From Elymus sibiricus (taxonomy: Eukaryota > Streptophyta > Magnoliopsida > Poales > Poaceae): a DNA stretch of 64,000 nucleotides. Positions 53,001 through 63,897 of the stretch are shown here, piece by piece (position 1 is the stretch's first letter; the number at the start of each line of letters is the position of its first letter). Position numbers and translations under genes: made by a program. The stretch is from assembly GCA_039707655.1 (NCBI GenBank), contig CM077675.1, positions 420,441,162 to 420,505,161 on the forward strand. Reading direction: 5' to 3'. Under the pieces are notes generated by a model. The model was not told the origin of the DNA. It ran no database searches and saw only the letters and a program-made list of their open reading frames with translations.

Positions 53001-54474
53001 TCGGGGTGTGTCGGGATACATACTTAATCCTCTTCTGCTCTGGGGTGGTGAGCAAAATAGACTTGTTGGGACAGTCAAGGTTCCCTTCATACTTGGTCAT
53101 CCAATCCATGCCTAGGATTACATCCAATCCTTGAGACTCTAAGACGATGAGGTCGGTGGGGAATACATGGTTTCCAATGTTGAGGTTCAATGCGTGGCAT
53201 CCTATCCCTGCCGTCATCATACCTCCTGGGGAACTGACCTTAATGGGCTGACTAAGGGTTCTAGTGGGCAAACCGTATTTCTCCACAACTACCCTTGATA
53301 TGAATGAATGAGTTGCACCAGAATCAAAAAGTACCAACACTGGACGTGAATGTAACAAAAACTTACCAACCACAGTCTCGGGCTGATCATAGACTTCCTC
53401 CACATCAATGTGGTTCACCTGAGCACGGGGAAAAGGATTGGGCTTCTTCACTCCAGAGTTTCCGTTGCCATTTCCACCTCCATTTCCATGGCCATTGCTT
53501 GGGTTAGCATCAGGACACTTGTTGGCATAATGTCCAGTCTGTTTGCACTTGAAACAGGTGACGGTGCTCAGATCCCTCATTACTGGAGCAGAACGATGCT
53601 GAGTACCATTTCCTCCATTGCCGTTCTTGGAGTTGCCATTGTTGGGACGATTATTCCCATTTCCTCCATGGTTATGTCCTCCATGGTTATGCACGGCATG
53701 AGTGTGTCCTCCATACTTACCGGTCCCTGTTCCGGTATTCCCTGAGTATGGGGAATAGCGGGGCTTCTGCTGAGCTCCAGAGTAAGACTTCCCCTGTCCA
53801 TATTTCCTCTTGCGGCTCTCAATTTGCTGCTGCTTACCCTGTAAGATGAGGGCCTTGTCTACCAGCTCCTGGTAGTTGTTGAAAGTAGCCACAATCAGCT
53901 GCATGCTCAACTCATCGTTGAGTCCCTCCAGGAACTTCTCCTGCTTGGCTGCATCATTCGCCACATCTCCTGGTGCATAACGGGCCAACATGCTGAATTC
54001 ATCCACATACTGGGCCACAGAGCGGTTCCCCTGGCGTAAGTTGCGAAACTCACGCTTCTTCAGACTCATGGCTCCAGCTGAGACATGAGCGGTGCGGAAA
54101 GCCTGCTTGAACTGCTCCCAAGTCACACCGGCAATGGGGTACGTGGTGGTGTAGTTCTCCCACCATGAAGCTGCTGGGCCTTCAAGTTGATGTGCGGCAA
54201 AACGCACTTTCTCAGCCTCAGTGCATCCCACGGTGATAAGTTCCCTCTCCATCTTGCGGAGCCAGTCATCTGCCACAATGGGCTCAGTGCTGCTGGAGAA
54301 GGTCGGTGGGTTCAGCCTCAGAAAACGGGTGAGGTTATTGGCCTGGGGTGGAGGGTTGTTGTTGTTGTTGTTGGCCTGATTCTGAATCAACAGCTGCATC
54401 AAGGTATTCTACTGCTGGATGAGTTGGGCGAGTTCCGGGGGAAAGTTGGTGCTGGGGTCACGTCTCAGAGGCAT
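50020..54474 (-). CDS. T1 gag-pol polyprotein with chromodomain
   Basis: ATG at 54474 ([18 protein letters not shown]), one TAG at 54409-54411, then 1,460 uninterrupted residues. In that long part: gag ~20-190, zinc knuckle [14 protein letters not shown] ~283-296, protease [13 protein letters not shown] ~358, RT ~500-700 with FIDD ~670, RNase H ~840-960 ([28 protein letters not shown]), integrase ~1030-1300 with an HHCC zinc site and the DDE residues in [17 protein letters not shown] and HTERVNQ. The C-terminus carries a chromodomain ([10 protein letters not shown]...KVLWSHH...[10 protein letters not shown]). All catalytic residues are present. Chromodomains bind histone marks and steer integration to heterochromatin. 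The TAG, probably from CAG in a Gln run, may be the only defect. Confidence 0.93.
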
Positions 54475-54696
54475 CTGGTGTTTTCAGAGTGATGAGAAAT
54501 AGAATAGAACAAGGGTCTAAAGAGAAATTCACTACCCATATGCAATGCAACAAACATTAACACACCAAACACTCATTTATTATTCAACTCAAAAGGTTCA
54601 CACTCGAGATACAAGTCTCCTGACAAACGAAACATCGACCTACGATTTAACATGAAAAAAAATAAAGATACATGGTGGTCATGTCTAAAGTTCTCC
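54475..54696 (-). other. T1 spacer between accessory ORF and gag
   Basis: 222 bp, AT-rich, without an ORF; might hold a splice acceptor or reinitiation signals for gag, none of which I can identify with confidence. Confidence 0.4.
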
Positions 54697-55407
54697 TCAA
54701 AACTCCATGGTGGTGCGTCCTCCTCCGGTGGTGCTCTCCTCATAGTCGTCCTCGTTGCTGATCAAGGGGGCATCATCACCTTCAGGGTGAAGGTTTTCTC
54801 CCATGTCCAGTTGCTCCTCCAGATTTGCAACGAGAGTCTTCAGGTTCTTGATCCTCTCTAAGAAGTCCTTCACTCCATCTTCGTGCTCGTAGTGGGCTTC
54901 TCGTGCTGCATCTTCGAGTTCAAGTTCACGGGTCTTCAGCTGCTTGATCATCTTCGTGTCCTTGCGTACACGGAGCTCCAGAGTCCTGATGTGTGTCTCC
55001 AATGTTTCGACATAAGCACGAACGGGGTCTTCAGTCATGGTGTTTATGATTTCTCCGTCTGCACCTCTGCGGCAGACCATGCTGAGTCCCGGCGAAATGG
55101 GACAGCCTCTGTATTCCTCCTGGATACGTCCGAGGGCACGGTGAATCGCCATGTTCCTTCCGAGAATCCAGCTCGGTGCTACAAACTTGAAATTGATGGG
55201 CTCTCTGCGACTTCCGAATGTCTTTCCGGGGATATGCACCTCGATCCTATACCGAGAGTCTGCTGCAAAAGACATGATAGCAGTCCTGGTGATGTTTGGC
55301 AGAGCAATCCTTACGTCCTTGGTGATCTGTACCAGCTCTTTGCCGAAGGGCATGGTTGCGACCAGCTGGCAAAACTCCGTGAACAAAACTGGGTGGAAGG
55401 TGGCCAT
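54697..55407 (-). CDS. T1 accessory ORF upstream of gag
   Basis: A 236-residue intact ORF starting MATFHPVLFTEFCQLVATMP, 136 bp inside the primer-binding site and ending 222 bp before the gag ATG. The N-terminal ~110 residues look globular (VRIALPNITRTAIMSFAADS, YRIEVHIPGKTFG). Residues ~125-200 are a strong coiled coil (VETLETHIRTLELRVRKDTK...LKTLVANLEEQL), and the tail is acidic. No signal peptide, membrane segment or zinc motif. Gene order shows it would be the first ORF on the genomic RNA, so gag would need reinitiation or splicing. I know no function; preservation in a young element suggests it matters to the element. Confidence 0.7.
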   Translation of the reverse strand: MATFHPVLFTEFCQLVATMPFGKELVQITKDVRIALPNITRTAIMSFAADSRYRIEVHIPGKTFGSRREPINFKFVAPSWILGRNMAIHRALGRIQEEYRGCPISPGLSMVCRRGADGEIINTMTEDPVRAYVETLETHIRTLELRVRKDTKMIKQLKTRELELEDAAREAHYEHEDGVKDFLERIKNLKTLVANLEEQLDMGENLHPEGDDAPLISNEDDYEESTTGGGRTTMEF

Positions 55408-55543
55408 CTAAAAATGTTGGAAAAATCGGAGAGAAGTCAGAAATGAGCAGAAGAGAATATAGGAAATTTTAGAGACATAAGAAAAATGGTTTTCTTCCTA
55501 AGGCTTTCCCAATCCTAGAGGTTACGTCCTACGGTCAGCGTGT

Positions 55544-55555
55544 GCTCTGATACCA
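55544..55555 (-). other. T1 primer-binding site (initiator tRNA-Met)
   Basis: The minus strand reads TGGTATCAGAGC four bases inside the 5' LTR, complementary to tRNA-iMet. Confidence 0.92.
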
Positions 55556-55559
55556 TATC

Positions 55560-58500
55560 TGTAGCGACCCGACCCGAAACGGTCGAATCTCCGGTGTTTC
55601 CGTACCATCCCAAGATCATGCTGGTACACACACGGTACATCAATGTATATATCAAGAGTTCAATCACAACTGCTTTATTAATCGAAATCTCATATCGAGT
55701 CCTTTATTACAATAAGGATTACAATAAAGTGGCTGAAGGCCAACTCATGAGATAAACTAATCAAAATCTTGCGGAAGCTTCAAAGGTAGTTGAGTCCATC
55801 TGACTCCAAGGGCATCTCACCGAGCGTAGAGCGTATCCTCACTTCTGGTCGGAAAAGTACTCTGCAACATGATACGTTGCAGCCGTGTAGGTCAGCATAT
55901 TGAATATGCTGGCAAGTCACAAAAGAGAGGGGATGAAAATATCAACTATACTACATGCATATATGGCAGGTGGGGCTGTAAGTTTAAGTTTAGCGTAAAG
56001 CAAATTTTTCCTACAACAAGAGAGGGGCAAAGCGAAAATTATTACTACAATGTTGGTTGTTTAATGAGAAGGTTCCACCAACCATTTCTCATACCCAAGT
56101 TATCAATATAACCCACATCATTAATATTATTTGTGTTGAGACTGGCTGATAGTATCATCTCCGGTGCTCATGTTGTCCATAACCGGGGACACGGCTAATC
56201 GATTAGTTTGACACTCTGCAGAGGTTTGTACTCTTTACCCGCAAGAATCGATCCCTCCAGTTGTGTCCTCGCACTGCCTGGTGTTTGAGAACGAGATGAT
56301 CGAAACATGGTCTTCCAGAGCGATCCTCCGATAGTTAAGTCAGTGCCCATCCAATCCTACCGTTCTTCTACGTCTCGTAGCACTGACCTACCAGAGTCAC
56401 GACTAGGGTCAACCAAGCCAGAGCCCATATTGACTTGCGGTTGCACACGTAAGCTTTCCGGCCTTGAAGTATCCATCCATCTCTTTGAGCCTGGGTGGCA
56501 TTCTGTTGGGATGATCACAGGTAGATACCAGGATTCCCGGGCATAACCATGATAGATATCAGGCTGCCAGATGCATGTCCAATCCACCCAGAGGTATGTT
56601 GGAAACTTGTAGTCTTGAAGTCTTGATCATCATGTAGGTCTTGAAATAATTTATCTCACAACTCTCTCATGAATCACACAATCAACCCCGTCTACTAAAA
56701 GCATAGCAAAATAAAATAACGTCCCAGTCCAAAGTAGCAAGGGAATTGGGGTGCCTACCACATGATACTACTCAAGTAACCAAGTTTCCAAGTACCTACT
56801 TTGCATGCAATGGGTGGAAGATTGAACTAATGCAATTTTAAAACATAGGTAATAACATGATCAACGTGAACTTGCCTTGCTGACGATCTTCGTACTCGAG
56901 TGACTCTAGATAACAAGCCTCGCACTCCGGATGATCTAACGAATCAAACAATTACACAATCAGCATAACCATAACACAACTTACACTAACAGCAAGGTAA
57001 ACTAATAATACTAAAACAATCAATAGCACAATCAAAAGAAAAGAAAACCAAAACAAATAAAAAGCCTCTCAAATTTTGTGGCAAAGCTTCTACTAAAACA
57101 AAACAAGACAAGAATTGTTTTCAGCAACTAATATATAAATAACAGAAAGGAAAAGTAAAATTTTATTAGAAAACAGAAAGTATTTCACCATAAATCTTTT
57201 ATGCAAAAAGAACTACTATAAACCTATTATAAAACACCACATAAAGTGGAAACAATGTTTTCCTACTAAAACAATGAACAAAACAATAAAAATATATTTT
57301 CATTAATAGAAAATAAATCACCTAATGATAAACAACAGAAACTAAAAGACTTATAATAGAAAGTTAAAAGAAAACAGAATCAAAATCAAAACTAAAACAA
57401 AGTAAATCAAATTAACCCTAAAAGAAACTAAACAGAAACTGTTTTGTTAAAAACCCTAATTTAAAATATACTAAAAATTCCCAAATTGAACAGGGTGATA
57501 AAACTAACTAATACAAAACAGTAGAAAAAAGAATTACCGAAAAATATATTTTTAAACTCAAGATATTCAGATTCTAGTGATTTGAGAAAATTCAAAAGAA
57601 TTCAAATTTAAAAGTCCAGAATTTGAAATATAAAGTTACTGGCATAAACTACATAAAACTTGTGAACTACTGCAAAAAGAATCACTCAAAAAGAGAAAAC
57701 AGATAAAAAGTTATTAAGGTTTTAAAAACAGAACTATTCTGTTTTCTAAAACAGAAACAGAGAAAAAAAAAAACTTAACTAACGAACGGCTACGTGTCAT
57801 GCTGTGATTGGCCGAAGCGTGCGCGTGCGGGAGCTAACGAGTGAACGTTCACTAATTAAAAAAAACGGTTCGGGTTTTTAGATCGATCTAATCTGGGTCG
57901 TGGGATTTAGATCCTACGGCTACAGAGAGGAAGGGGGTGCTCACAGAGAGAGTCGTCGGGGCTCCGGCGAGTCGACGGCGGGGCAGAGCTCGGTGGCGCT
58001 CGAGGAAGAGGCTCCGGTGGTCGGGGACGGCGTCCGAGGGGTCCAGTCGATGGCGGCGTACCTCCGGCGTCCGTTGGTGGCCTCGGCGGGGCTTGGGGGT
58101 GACCGGGGTGAGCGCGGCGAGCTCAAGGAGCTTCGGCTCTTGGCCGAACTCCGGTGAGGCGTTGCGGTGGCGTGGAGGCGTGGGAGGAGAGGTTTAGGGG
58201 GAAAACGGGGTGCGGGTGGGGGCTCCGGTATTTATAGGGCCTCGGGGTGGTCGGGGAAGGAAGGGAGAGAGAGATCGGCAGCGGATCCGATCTCGCCGGC
58301 GAGGAAAGGAAAGGGGAGGGAGGAAGGAAAGTGGTGACCAACGGGGGTCGGGATCGGCGGTGGGGCCGGGGCGTCAGTGGGTGAAACGAGGCGGCGGGGC
58401 AATCGGTGGCCGATCCGAAAGATCTTCGGATCTGATCCGGAGTGGATCGGGCCGCCACTATTCCTATTGGGCCTCGGATACGATTCCGTTTTTAAAACAT

Positions 58501-58971
58501 TTTCCTAATATTCAAAAACAGGAAAGGAAAACTATGAAAAGGAAAATGAATATAGGTTCAAATATAGAGGTATTATATACCAAAATTCTCAGAAAAATAA
58601 ATTCCATCTGATGGACATTTCTCCACGGCCAAAATAAAATATTTTAAAAAATATATATTTTCAGAAAAGCCTAAATTGTTTTATTTCATTTTGCAAATAA
58701 TTTTCAAATAAACCCCTGGTCTTTTATGGTTCAAAAATTTCACAAAATACCTCTGGTTTTGGAGGGTCATGTTCCTCCTCTCACTTTTCATAATTCCCAG
58801 AGATTTGCAAAAATCTTGAAAAGGAAAAATGCAAAAGAAAAAGAATGGCTTTCAACAATTCAAATAGGAGACTCCAAGTTTTCATTTCACTCACACATAT
58901 AATTTCAAACAATATGATGATGCATAGCTATATTTCATAACATTCCAAAATGAAATTTTTGGGATGTTACA
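55560..58971 (-). repeat. T1 5' LTR
   Basis: 3,412 bp, adjoining the primer-binding site. The two LTRs explain the large duplication of 46.6-50.0 kb at 55.6-59.0 kb; it is not a segmental duplication. Confidence 0.95.
58228..58237 (-). promoter_or_regulatory. TATA box of the T1 5' LTR promoter
   Basis: The minus strand reads CCCTATAAATACCGG, a strong plant TATA box inside the GC-rich island. The same motif stands in the 3' LTR near 49264. The transcript would begin about 30 bp further along the minus strand, leaving ~2.6 kb of LTR in the RNA. Confidence 0.65.
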
Positions 58972-60286
58972 TCATAACATTGGAAAGAGTCAATATAAGA
59001 GCTTGTAAAGCAAATCCACATACTCAATCATCTTTTAGTCTTTCGTAATTGCTAACACTCACGCGGTACCTATGAGGTCAAAGCTTCAATTGGACACAGA
59101 GAAAGATAGGGGCTTATAGTTTTGCCTCCCAACTATTTACCCCAAGGGTAATGTCAACAGAAATAACTCATGATCACCCACATCCGAGTGGATATATGTG
59201 TCTAGATCATTCTCCAACACATGACGCTTGCCAAGAGAGAAAGGTGAAATAGAGGAAGTGGTGAAGATCACCACGACTCTTGCATAAAGGTAAGTACTAG
59301 AAAGTAAAAGTAACAGATAGGCCCTTCGCAGAGGGAAGCAGAGGTTGTCATGCGCTTTTATAGTTGGATGCGCAATCCCTTAATGCAAAAGAACGTCACT
59401 TTATATTGCCGCTTGTGATAAAGAACTTTATTATGCAGTCTGTCGCTTTTATTTCTTAAATATCACAAGTTCGTATAAAGTTTATTTTCCTCACACTAAT
59501 AGATCATACATATTTAGAGAGCAATTTTTATTGCTTGCACCGATGAAAACTTACTTGAAGGATCGTACTCAATCCATAGGTTGGTATGGTGGACTCTCAT
59601 GGCAAAACTGGGTTAAGGGTGTTTGAATGCACAAGTAGTATCTCTACTTGGTGCGGAAGTTTTGGCTGATATGGGGTGGAAGCAAGCGTCACATGTTAAA
59701 GGATCTATAACCATATAACTTCTATTCGGAAATAAGCAAACATAACCCATTATGTTGTCTTCCTTGTCCAACATCAACTTCTTAGCATATAATATTTTAA
59801 TGAGTGTTCAGAATCATAAAAGATGTCCAAGATAATATATTTATATGTGAACCTGTCTTTCTTTATTACTTCCTTTTAATTGCAACAATGACCAATCGCT
59901 ATGTTTGTCAACTCACAACAAATTTCAATCGGCATACTTCTTATATGTGAAGTCATCACTCCCCATAAGATCATCATATATACTCTTTGCTTTTATTTTA
60001 TACTTCTTTCTATTTCTTTTTCTCAAGATCATAGCAAGCAAGCAAAGCCCTCAACTCAAAACTACTTTTTATTATATAACTCTCGGACTCGCTTACATAG
60101 GGGGAACATAAAACAAAACTCAAAACTAGATCACACTAAAAACTTTACTCTACTAGATCAAGATATAACCAAAAGGATCGAACTAAGAAAAATGATAAAA
60201 GTAAAAGATGTGATGGTGATACGATACCGGGGCACCTCCCCCAAGCTTGGCACAATCCAAGGGGAGTGCCCATACCCATGTGTTTA
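58972..60286 (-). other. A3 3' untranslated region, part right of T1
   Basis: Begins with the second TCATA copy. AT-rich with no supported ORF. Shares segments with the A1 3' region in inverted orientation, including TGGGGGAGGTGCC near 60235 on the minus strand. Confidence 0.65.
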
Positions 60287-60731
60287 GTTGTCTTTCTTCG
60301 CTGGTGGTGATGTTATATTCTTGGCGATGATGCCCCTCAGAATGCGATTCTCTTCCTCAAGCTTGTTATTTTGCTGTCTAAGATCCATTATTTCCTTGCG
60401 AAGTTTTCCAGTGATGGTTAGAGCTCCCATCACCCATGGATGTTTCATTGCTGCGGGGGAAGAAGCAACACTCTTTTTCATAAGTAAGAAATTTAGCATT
60501 GGGAGGGATGACCGAATTCGGAATTGCTGAGCTCTGAAGTTCCTCCAACATAGCTCCAGGTTGTAGACGAGAGGTAACTTCTTGGTCTTCCTCCATGGCA
60601 TCCACCCTTTTCAAGTCGGCCTCCATCTCTTCCTCTGTGGCCTGCCCGAAGTGGTTGGCTTCGCTATATACTCCGGGCTCCGGTGTCAGGTGAGAGGCAC
60701 GGCTCTCCCCGACCGACTCTTGCGAAGACAT
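60287..60731 (-). pseudogene. A3 ORF in the env position, coiled-coil protein, frameshifted
   Basis: Starts MSSQESVGESRASHLTPEPG at 60731 and stays open for about 100 codons, acidic and without a signal peptide. A frameshift between about 60440 and 60480 moves the frame to KLRKEIMDLRQQNNKLEEEN, a clear heptad coiled coil, ending SPPAKKDN at 60287. It lies between integrase and the 3' LTR like the env-like genes of Athila elements, but no transmembrane segment is visible. Function unknown. Confidence 0.6.
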
Positions 60732-61012
60732 CTTGCTCTAAATCTGCTGCAGAAACAACTCAAAACGAAAACAGGAAGTATTGTCGTGATACGAAGGTCC
60801 AAACCTTCGGGAGATTATAATGAATTTTTACCGACCTAAAGGAGTATACCACAAGAAAACGGAGTCCGGATGGTACACGGGGTGGCCACAAGCCACAGGG
60901 GCGTGCCCAGGGGGGTAGGGCGCGCCCCCCTAGCTTGTCGCCTCCTCGTGCACTCTTCGGACTACTTTAAATTTTCCTAATTTTTTAAATATTCCAAAAC
61001 GGAGAAAAATTT
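60732..61012 (-). other. A3 spacer between integrase and the third ORF
   Basis: No ORF. Includes GC-rich CACAGGGGCGTGCCCAGGGG near 60895, similar to the GC-rich part of Athila-like LTRs. Confidence 0.5.
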
Positions 61013-61999
61013 CTATTGGAAAAGTTTTGGAGTCGGTTTGCTTACCGTACCACATACATATTCCTTTTCGGAGTCTGAAACATTCTGGTAGGTCTCCCTA
61101 ATGTACTCCTCCGGAGTTATGGTATTGATAATATTGGTTTCAACATTTATGGGAGTACCAGAGATATAATGTTTGATTCTTTGCCCATTTACCACCTTCG
61201 CATTTGTGCCTTCGGTGTTGTTGATCTTGATGGCACCGGAACAATATACTTCCTCGATAATGTAAGGCCCTTCCCATTTAGAGAGAAGTTTTCCTGCAAA
61301 AAATCTTAAACGAGAATTGTATAGCAAGACATGGTCACCTACATTGAATTCACGCTTTTGTATCCTTTTATCATGCCATCTCTTAACCTTTTCTTTAAAC
61401 AACTTGGCATTCTCATAGGCCTGGGTTCTCCATTCATCAAGTGAGCTAATGTCAAATAATCTCTTCTCACCAGCAAGTTTGAAATCATAGTTGAGTTCTT
61501 TAATTGCCCAATAAGCTTTATGTTCTAGTTCTAGAGGTAAGTGACATGCTTTACCATAAACCATTTTATACGGAGACATACCCATAGGGTTTTTGTAAGC
61601 AGTTCTATAAGCCCATAATGCATCATCCAGTTTCTTGGACCAATTCTTTCTAGATCTATTAACAGCCTTTTGCAAGATCAATTTAATTTCTCTATTGCTT
61701 AATTCTACTTGAACACTAGACTGAGGATGATAAGGAGATGCAATTCTATGATTAACATCATACTTAGCAAGCAATTTACGGAAAGCACCATGAATAAAGT
61801 GTGAACCACCATCAGTCATTAAATATCTAGGAACTCCAAATCTAGGGAAAATAACTTCTTTAAGCATTTTAATAGAAGTATTATGATCGGCACTACTAGT
61901 TGGAATAGCTTCTACCCACTTAGTAACATAATCAACAGCAACTAGAATATGAGTATACCCGTTGGACTTTGGAAAAGGTCCCATATAATCAAAACCCAA
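61013..61999 (-). pseudogene. A3 integrase
   Basis: A 328-residue frame with the catalytic core: GFDYMGPFPKSNG (first Asp), YLMTDGGSHFI (second Asp) and VQVELSNREI (Glu), so DDE is intact, followed by the C-terminal DNA-binding part (RRF-type NVGDHVLLYNSRLR...GPYIIEEVY). It is separated from the upstream zinc-site region by a one-base deletion near 61998. The zinc-site part (SEAYRGHHAG...CDECQRIG) is read in the frame of 62215-62886 after a TAG at about 62215. Confidence 0.88.
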
Positions 62000-62214
62000 A
62001 CATCAAATGGTTCAATAACAAGTGAGTAATTCATAGGCATTTCCTGACGTCTACTAATATTACCAATTCTTTGACATTCATCACAAGACAAGACAAACTT
62101 ACGAGCATCCTTGAAGAGAGTAGGCCAATAAAAACCAGATTGTAATACCTTGTGTGCAGTTCTATCTCCAGCGTGGTGTCCTCTGTAGGCCTCGGAGTGA
62201 CACTTGTGTAGGAT
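62000..62214 (-). pseudogene. A3 integrase zinc-binding region
   Basis: After the TAG that ends 62215-62886 the same frame continues ILHKCHSEAYRGHHAGDRTA...CDECQRIGNISRRQEMPMNY. That supplies the HHCC zinc site that precedes the catalytic core. It reaches the frameshift at about 61998 without further stops. Confidence 0.75.
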
Positions 62215-62886
62215 CTATTCCTGTTCATGCTCAGGTACACAACGTCTAATAACACCATCTACTCCTTCTTTATAAAGGTGTGGATCATCCCAAAAGTAAT
62301 GTCTTAAATCATAGAAGAACTTTTTCTTTTGTTGGTATGTGAAACTAGGCGGTATAAATTTAGCAACAATGTAATTAGCATAATCAGCATACCATGGAGC
62401 ATTACGTGAAGCATTTATGACAGCTAATTGTTCATCAGGAAAGCTATCATCAATAGGTAGTGGGTCATCAAGAACATTTTCTAACCTAGACAAGTTGTCT
62501 GCTACAGGGTTCTCAACTCCCTTTCTATCAATAATATGCAAATCAAATTCTTGTAGCAAAAGAACCCATCTAATAAGTCTAGGTTTAGCATCTTTATTTT
62601 CCATAAGATATTTAATAGCAGCATGATCAGTGTGAACAGTTACTTTGGAATCAACAATATAAGGTCTAAAGTTATCACAAGCAAACACAACTGCTAAAAA
62701 TTCCTTTTCAGTGGTAGCATAGTTTCTTTGAGCACTGTCTAGAGTTTTACTAGCATAATGGATAACATTTAATTTCTTATCAACTCTTTGTCCTAGAACA
62801 GCACCAACGGCATAATCACTAGCATCACACATAATTTCAAAGGGTAGGTTCCAATCAGGTGGTTGAACAACAGGTGCAGAAATCAA
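62215..62886 (-). pseudogene. A3 RNase H region of pol
   Basis: Contains [61 protein letters not shown] and [13 protein letters not shown], the conserved Asp-Glu-Asp-Asp blocks of gypsy RNase H. It is in the same frame as the RT at 63193-63897 but separated from it by three stops (about 62901, 63033 and 63193). Confidence 0.88.
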
Positions 62887-63192
62887 GGCATTCTTAAGGA
62901 TTTAAAATGCTTCTACACAATCATCATCAAAAACAAAAGGAATATCTTTTTGCAGGAGATTAGTGAGAGGCCGAGAAATTTTAGAGAAGTCTTTAATAAA
63001 CCTCCTATAGAAACCAGCATGACCAAGGAAACTTCATATACCTCCGATATCCGTAGGACACGGCATTTTTTCAATAGCATCAACTTTAGCTTTATCAACT
63101 TCAATACCTCTTTCGGAGATTTTGTGTCCCAAGACAATACCCTCATTAACCATAAAGTGGCACTTATCCCAATTCAAGACAAGATTAGTTTC
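62887..63192 (-). pseudogene. A3 RT connection segment with internal stops
   Basis: In the frame of the flanking pol pieces this reads LNWDKCHFMVNEGIVLGHKI, then SFLGHAGFYRRFIKDFSKIS and FVFDDDCVEAF. Stops stand at CIGGI-stop-SFLG (about 63033) and VEAF-stop-ILK (about 62901). It is ordinary RT thumb/connection sequence inactivated by point mutations. Confidence 0.8.
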
Positions 63193-63897
63193 TTAACATC
63201 TCTGCAAAACTCGATCAAGGTTGCTCAAGAAATCATCAAAGGAAGTTCCGTAAACGGAGAAATCATCCATGAAAACCTCAACAATCTTTTCACAAAAGTC
63301 AGAGAATATAGCAGTCATACATCTTTGAAAGGTGGCAGGTGCATTGCATAAACCAAAAGGCATACGTCTATAAGCAAAGGTACCGAAAGGACAAGTAAAA
63401 GTGGTCTTCTCTTGGTCCTCTTTTGACACAGGTATTTGAGAGAAGCCAGAATAACCATCTAGAAAGCAAAAGTGTGTGTGTTTGGATAGTCTTTCTAGCA
63501 TTTGATCAATAAAAGGTAGAGGGTAATGATCTTTCCTAGTAGCTTTATTTAATTTCCTAAAATCAATTACCATTCTATATCCTGTAACAATTCTTTGCGG
63601 GGTCAATTCATTTTTATCATTAGGAACAACGGTAATACCTCCCTTCTTAGGGACACAATGAACGAGACTAACCCATCTACTATCAGCAATAGGATAAATT
63701 ATACCTGCCTCCAGAAGCTTTAATATTTCATTTCTTACCACTTCTTTCATTTTAGGATTTAACCGTCGTTGGTGATCAACAACTGGTTTAGCATCCGGCT
63801 CCATATTAATTTTATGCTGACATAGAGTGGGACTAATGCCCTTAAGATCATCAAGAGTATATCCAATAGCAGCACGATGCTTCTTCAGAGTTTTCAA
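63193..63897 (-). pseudogene. A3 reverse transcriptase, N-terminal part
   Basis: A 234-residue frame with the RT landmarks: GIIYPIADSRWVSLVHCVPK, RMVIDFRKLNKATRKDHYPL, HFCFLDGYSGFSQIPV, FGTFAYRRMPFGLCNAPATF and FMDDFSVYG near residue 212. It ends at a TAA after LQRC. The frame appears to continue upstream to the window edge (63898-64000 reads on through pol spacer). Confidence 0.88.

Larger units (their letters stand above)
46597..58971 (-). mobile_element. T1: Tekay-type chromovirus (Ty3/gypsy), full length and nearly intact
   Basis: LTRs at 46597-50007 and 55560-58971 (3.41 kb each) start TGTAGCGACCCGACCC and end GGGATGTTACA. The target duplication TCATA is perfect (46592-46596, 58972-58976). 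Order on the minus strand: 5' LTR, tRNA-iMet primer site, a 236-codon accessory ORF, gag-pol with a C-terminal chromodomain, purine tract, 3' LTR. The chromodomain after integrase and the single gag-pol frame place it in the Tekay/Del clade. By eye the LTRs differ at about 35-40 positions (~1%). The only inactivating lesion seen is one TAG near the gag start. Confidence 0.95.

Noticed and set aside
19322..55555. tRNA genes at tRNA-like sequences
   Set aside because: The matches at 6606, 19322, 36678 and 55544 are 12-19-nt primer-binding sites next to LTRs; no cloverleaf follows.
46597..58971. Apparent duplication of 46.6-50.0 kb at 55.6-59.0 kb
   Set aside because: LTR pair of T1, bounded by the TCATA duplication.
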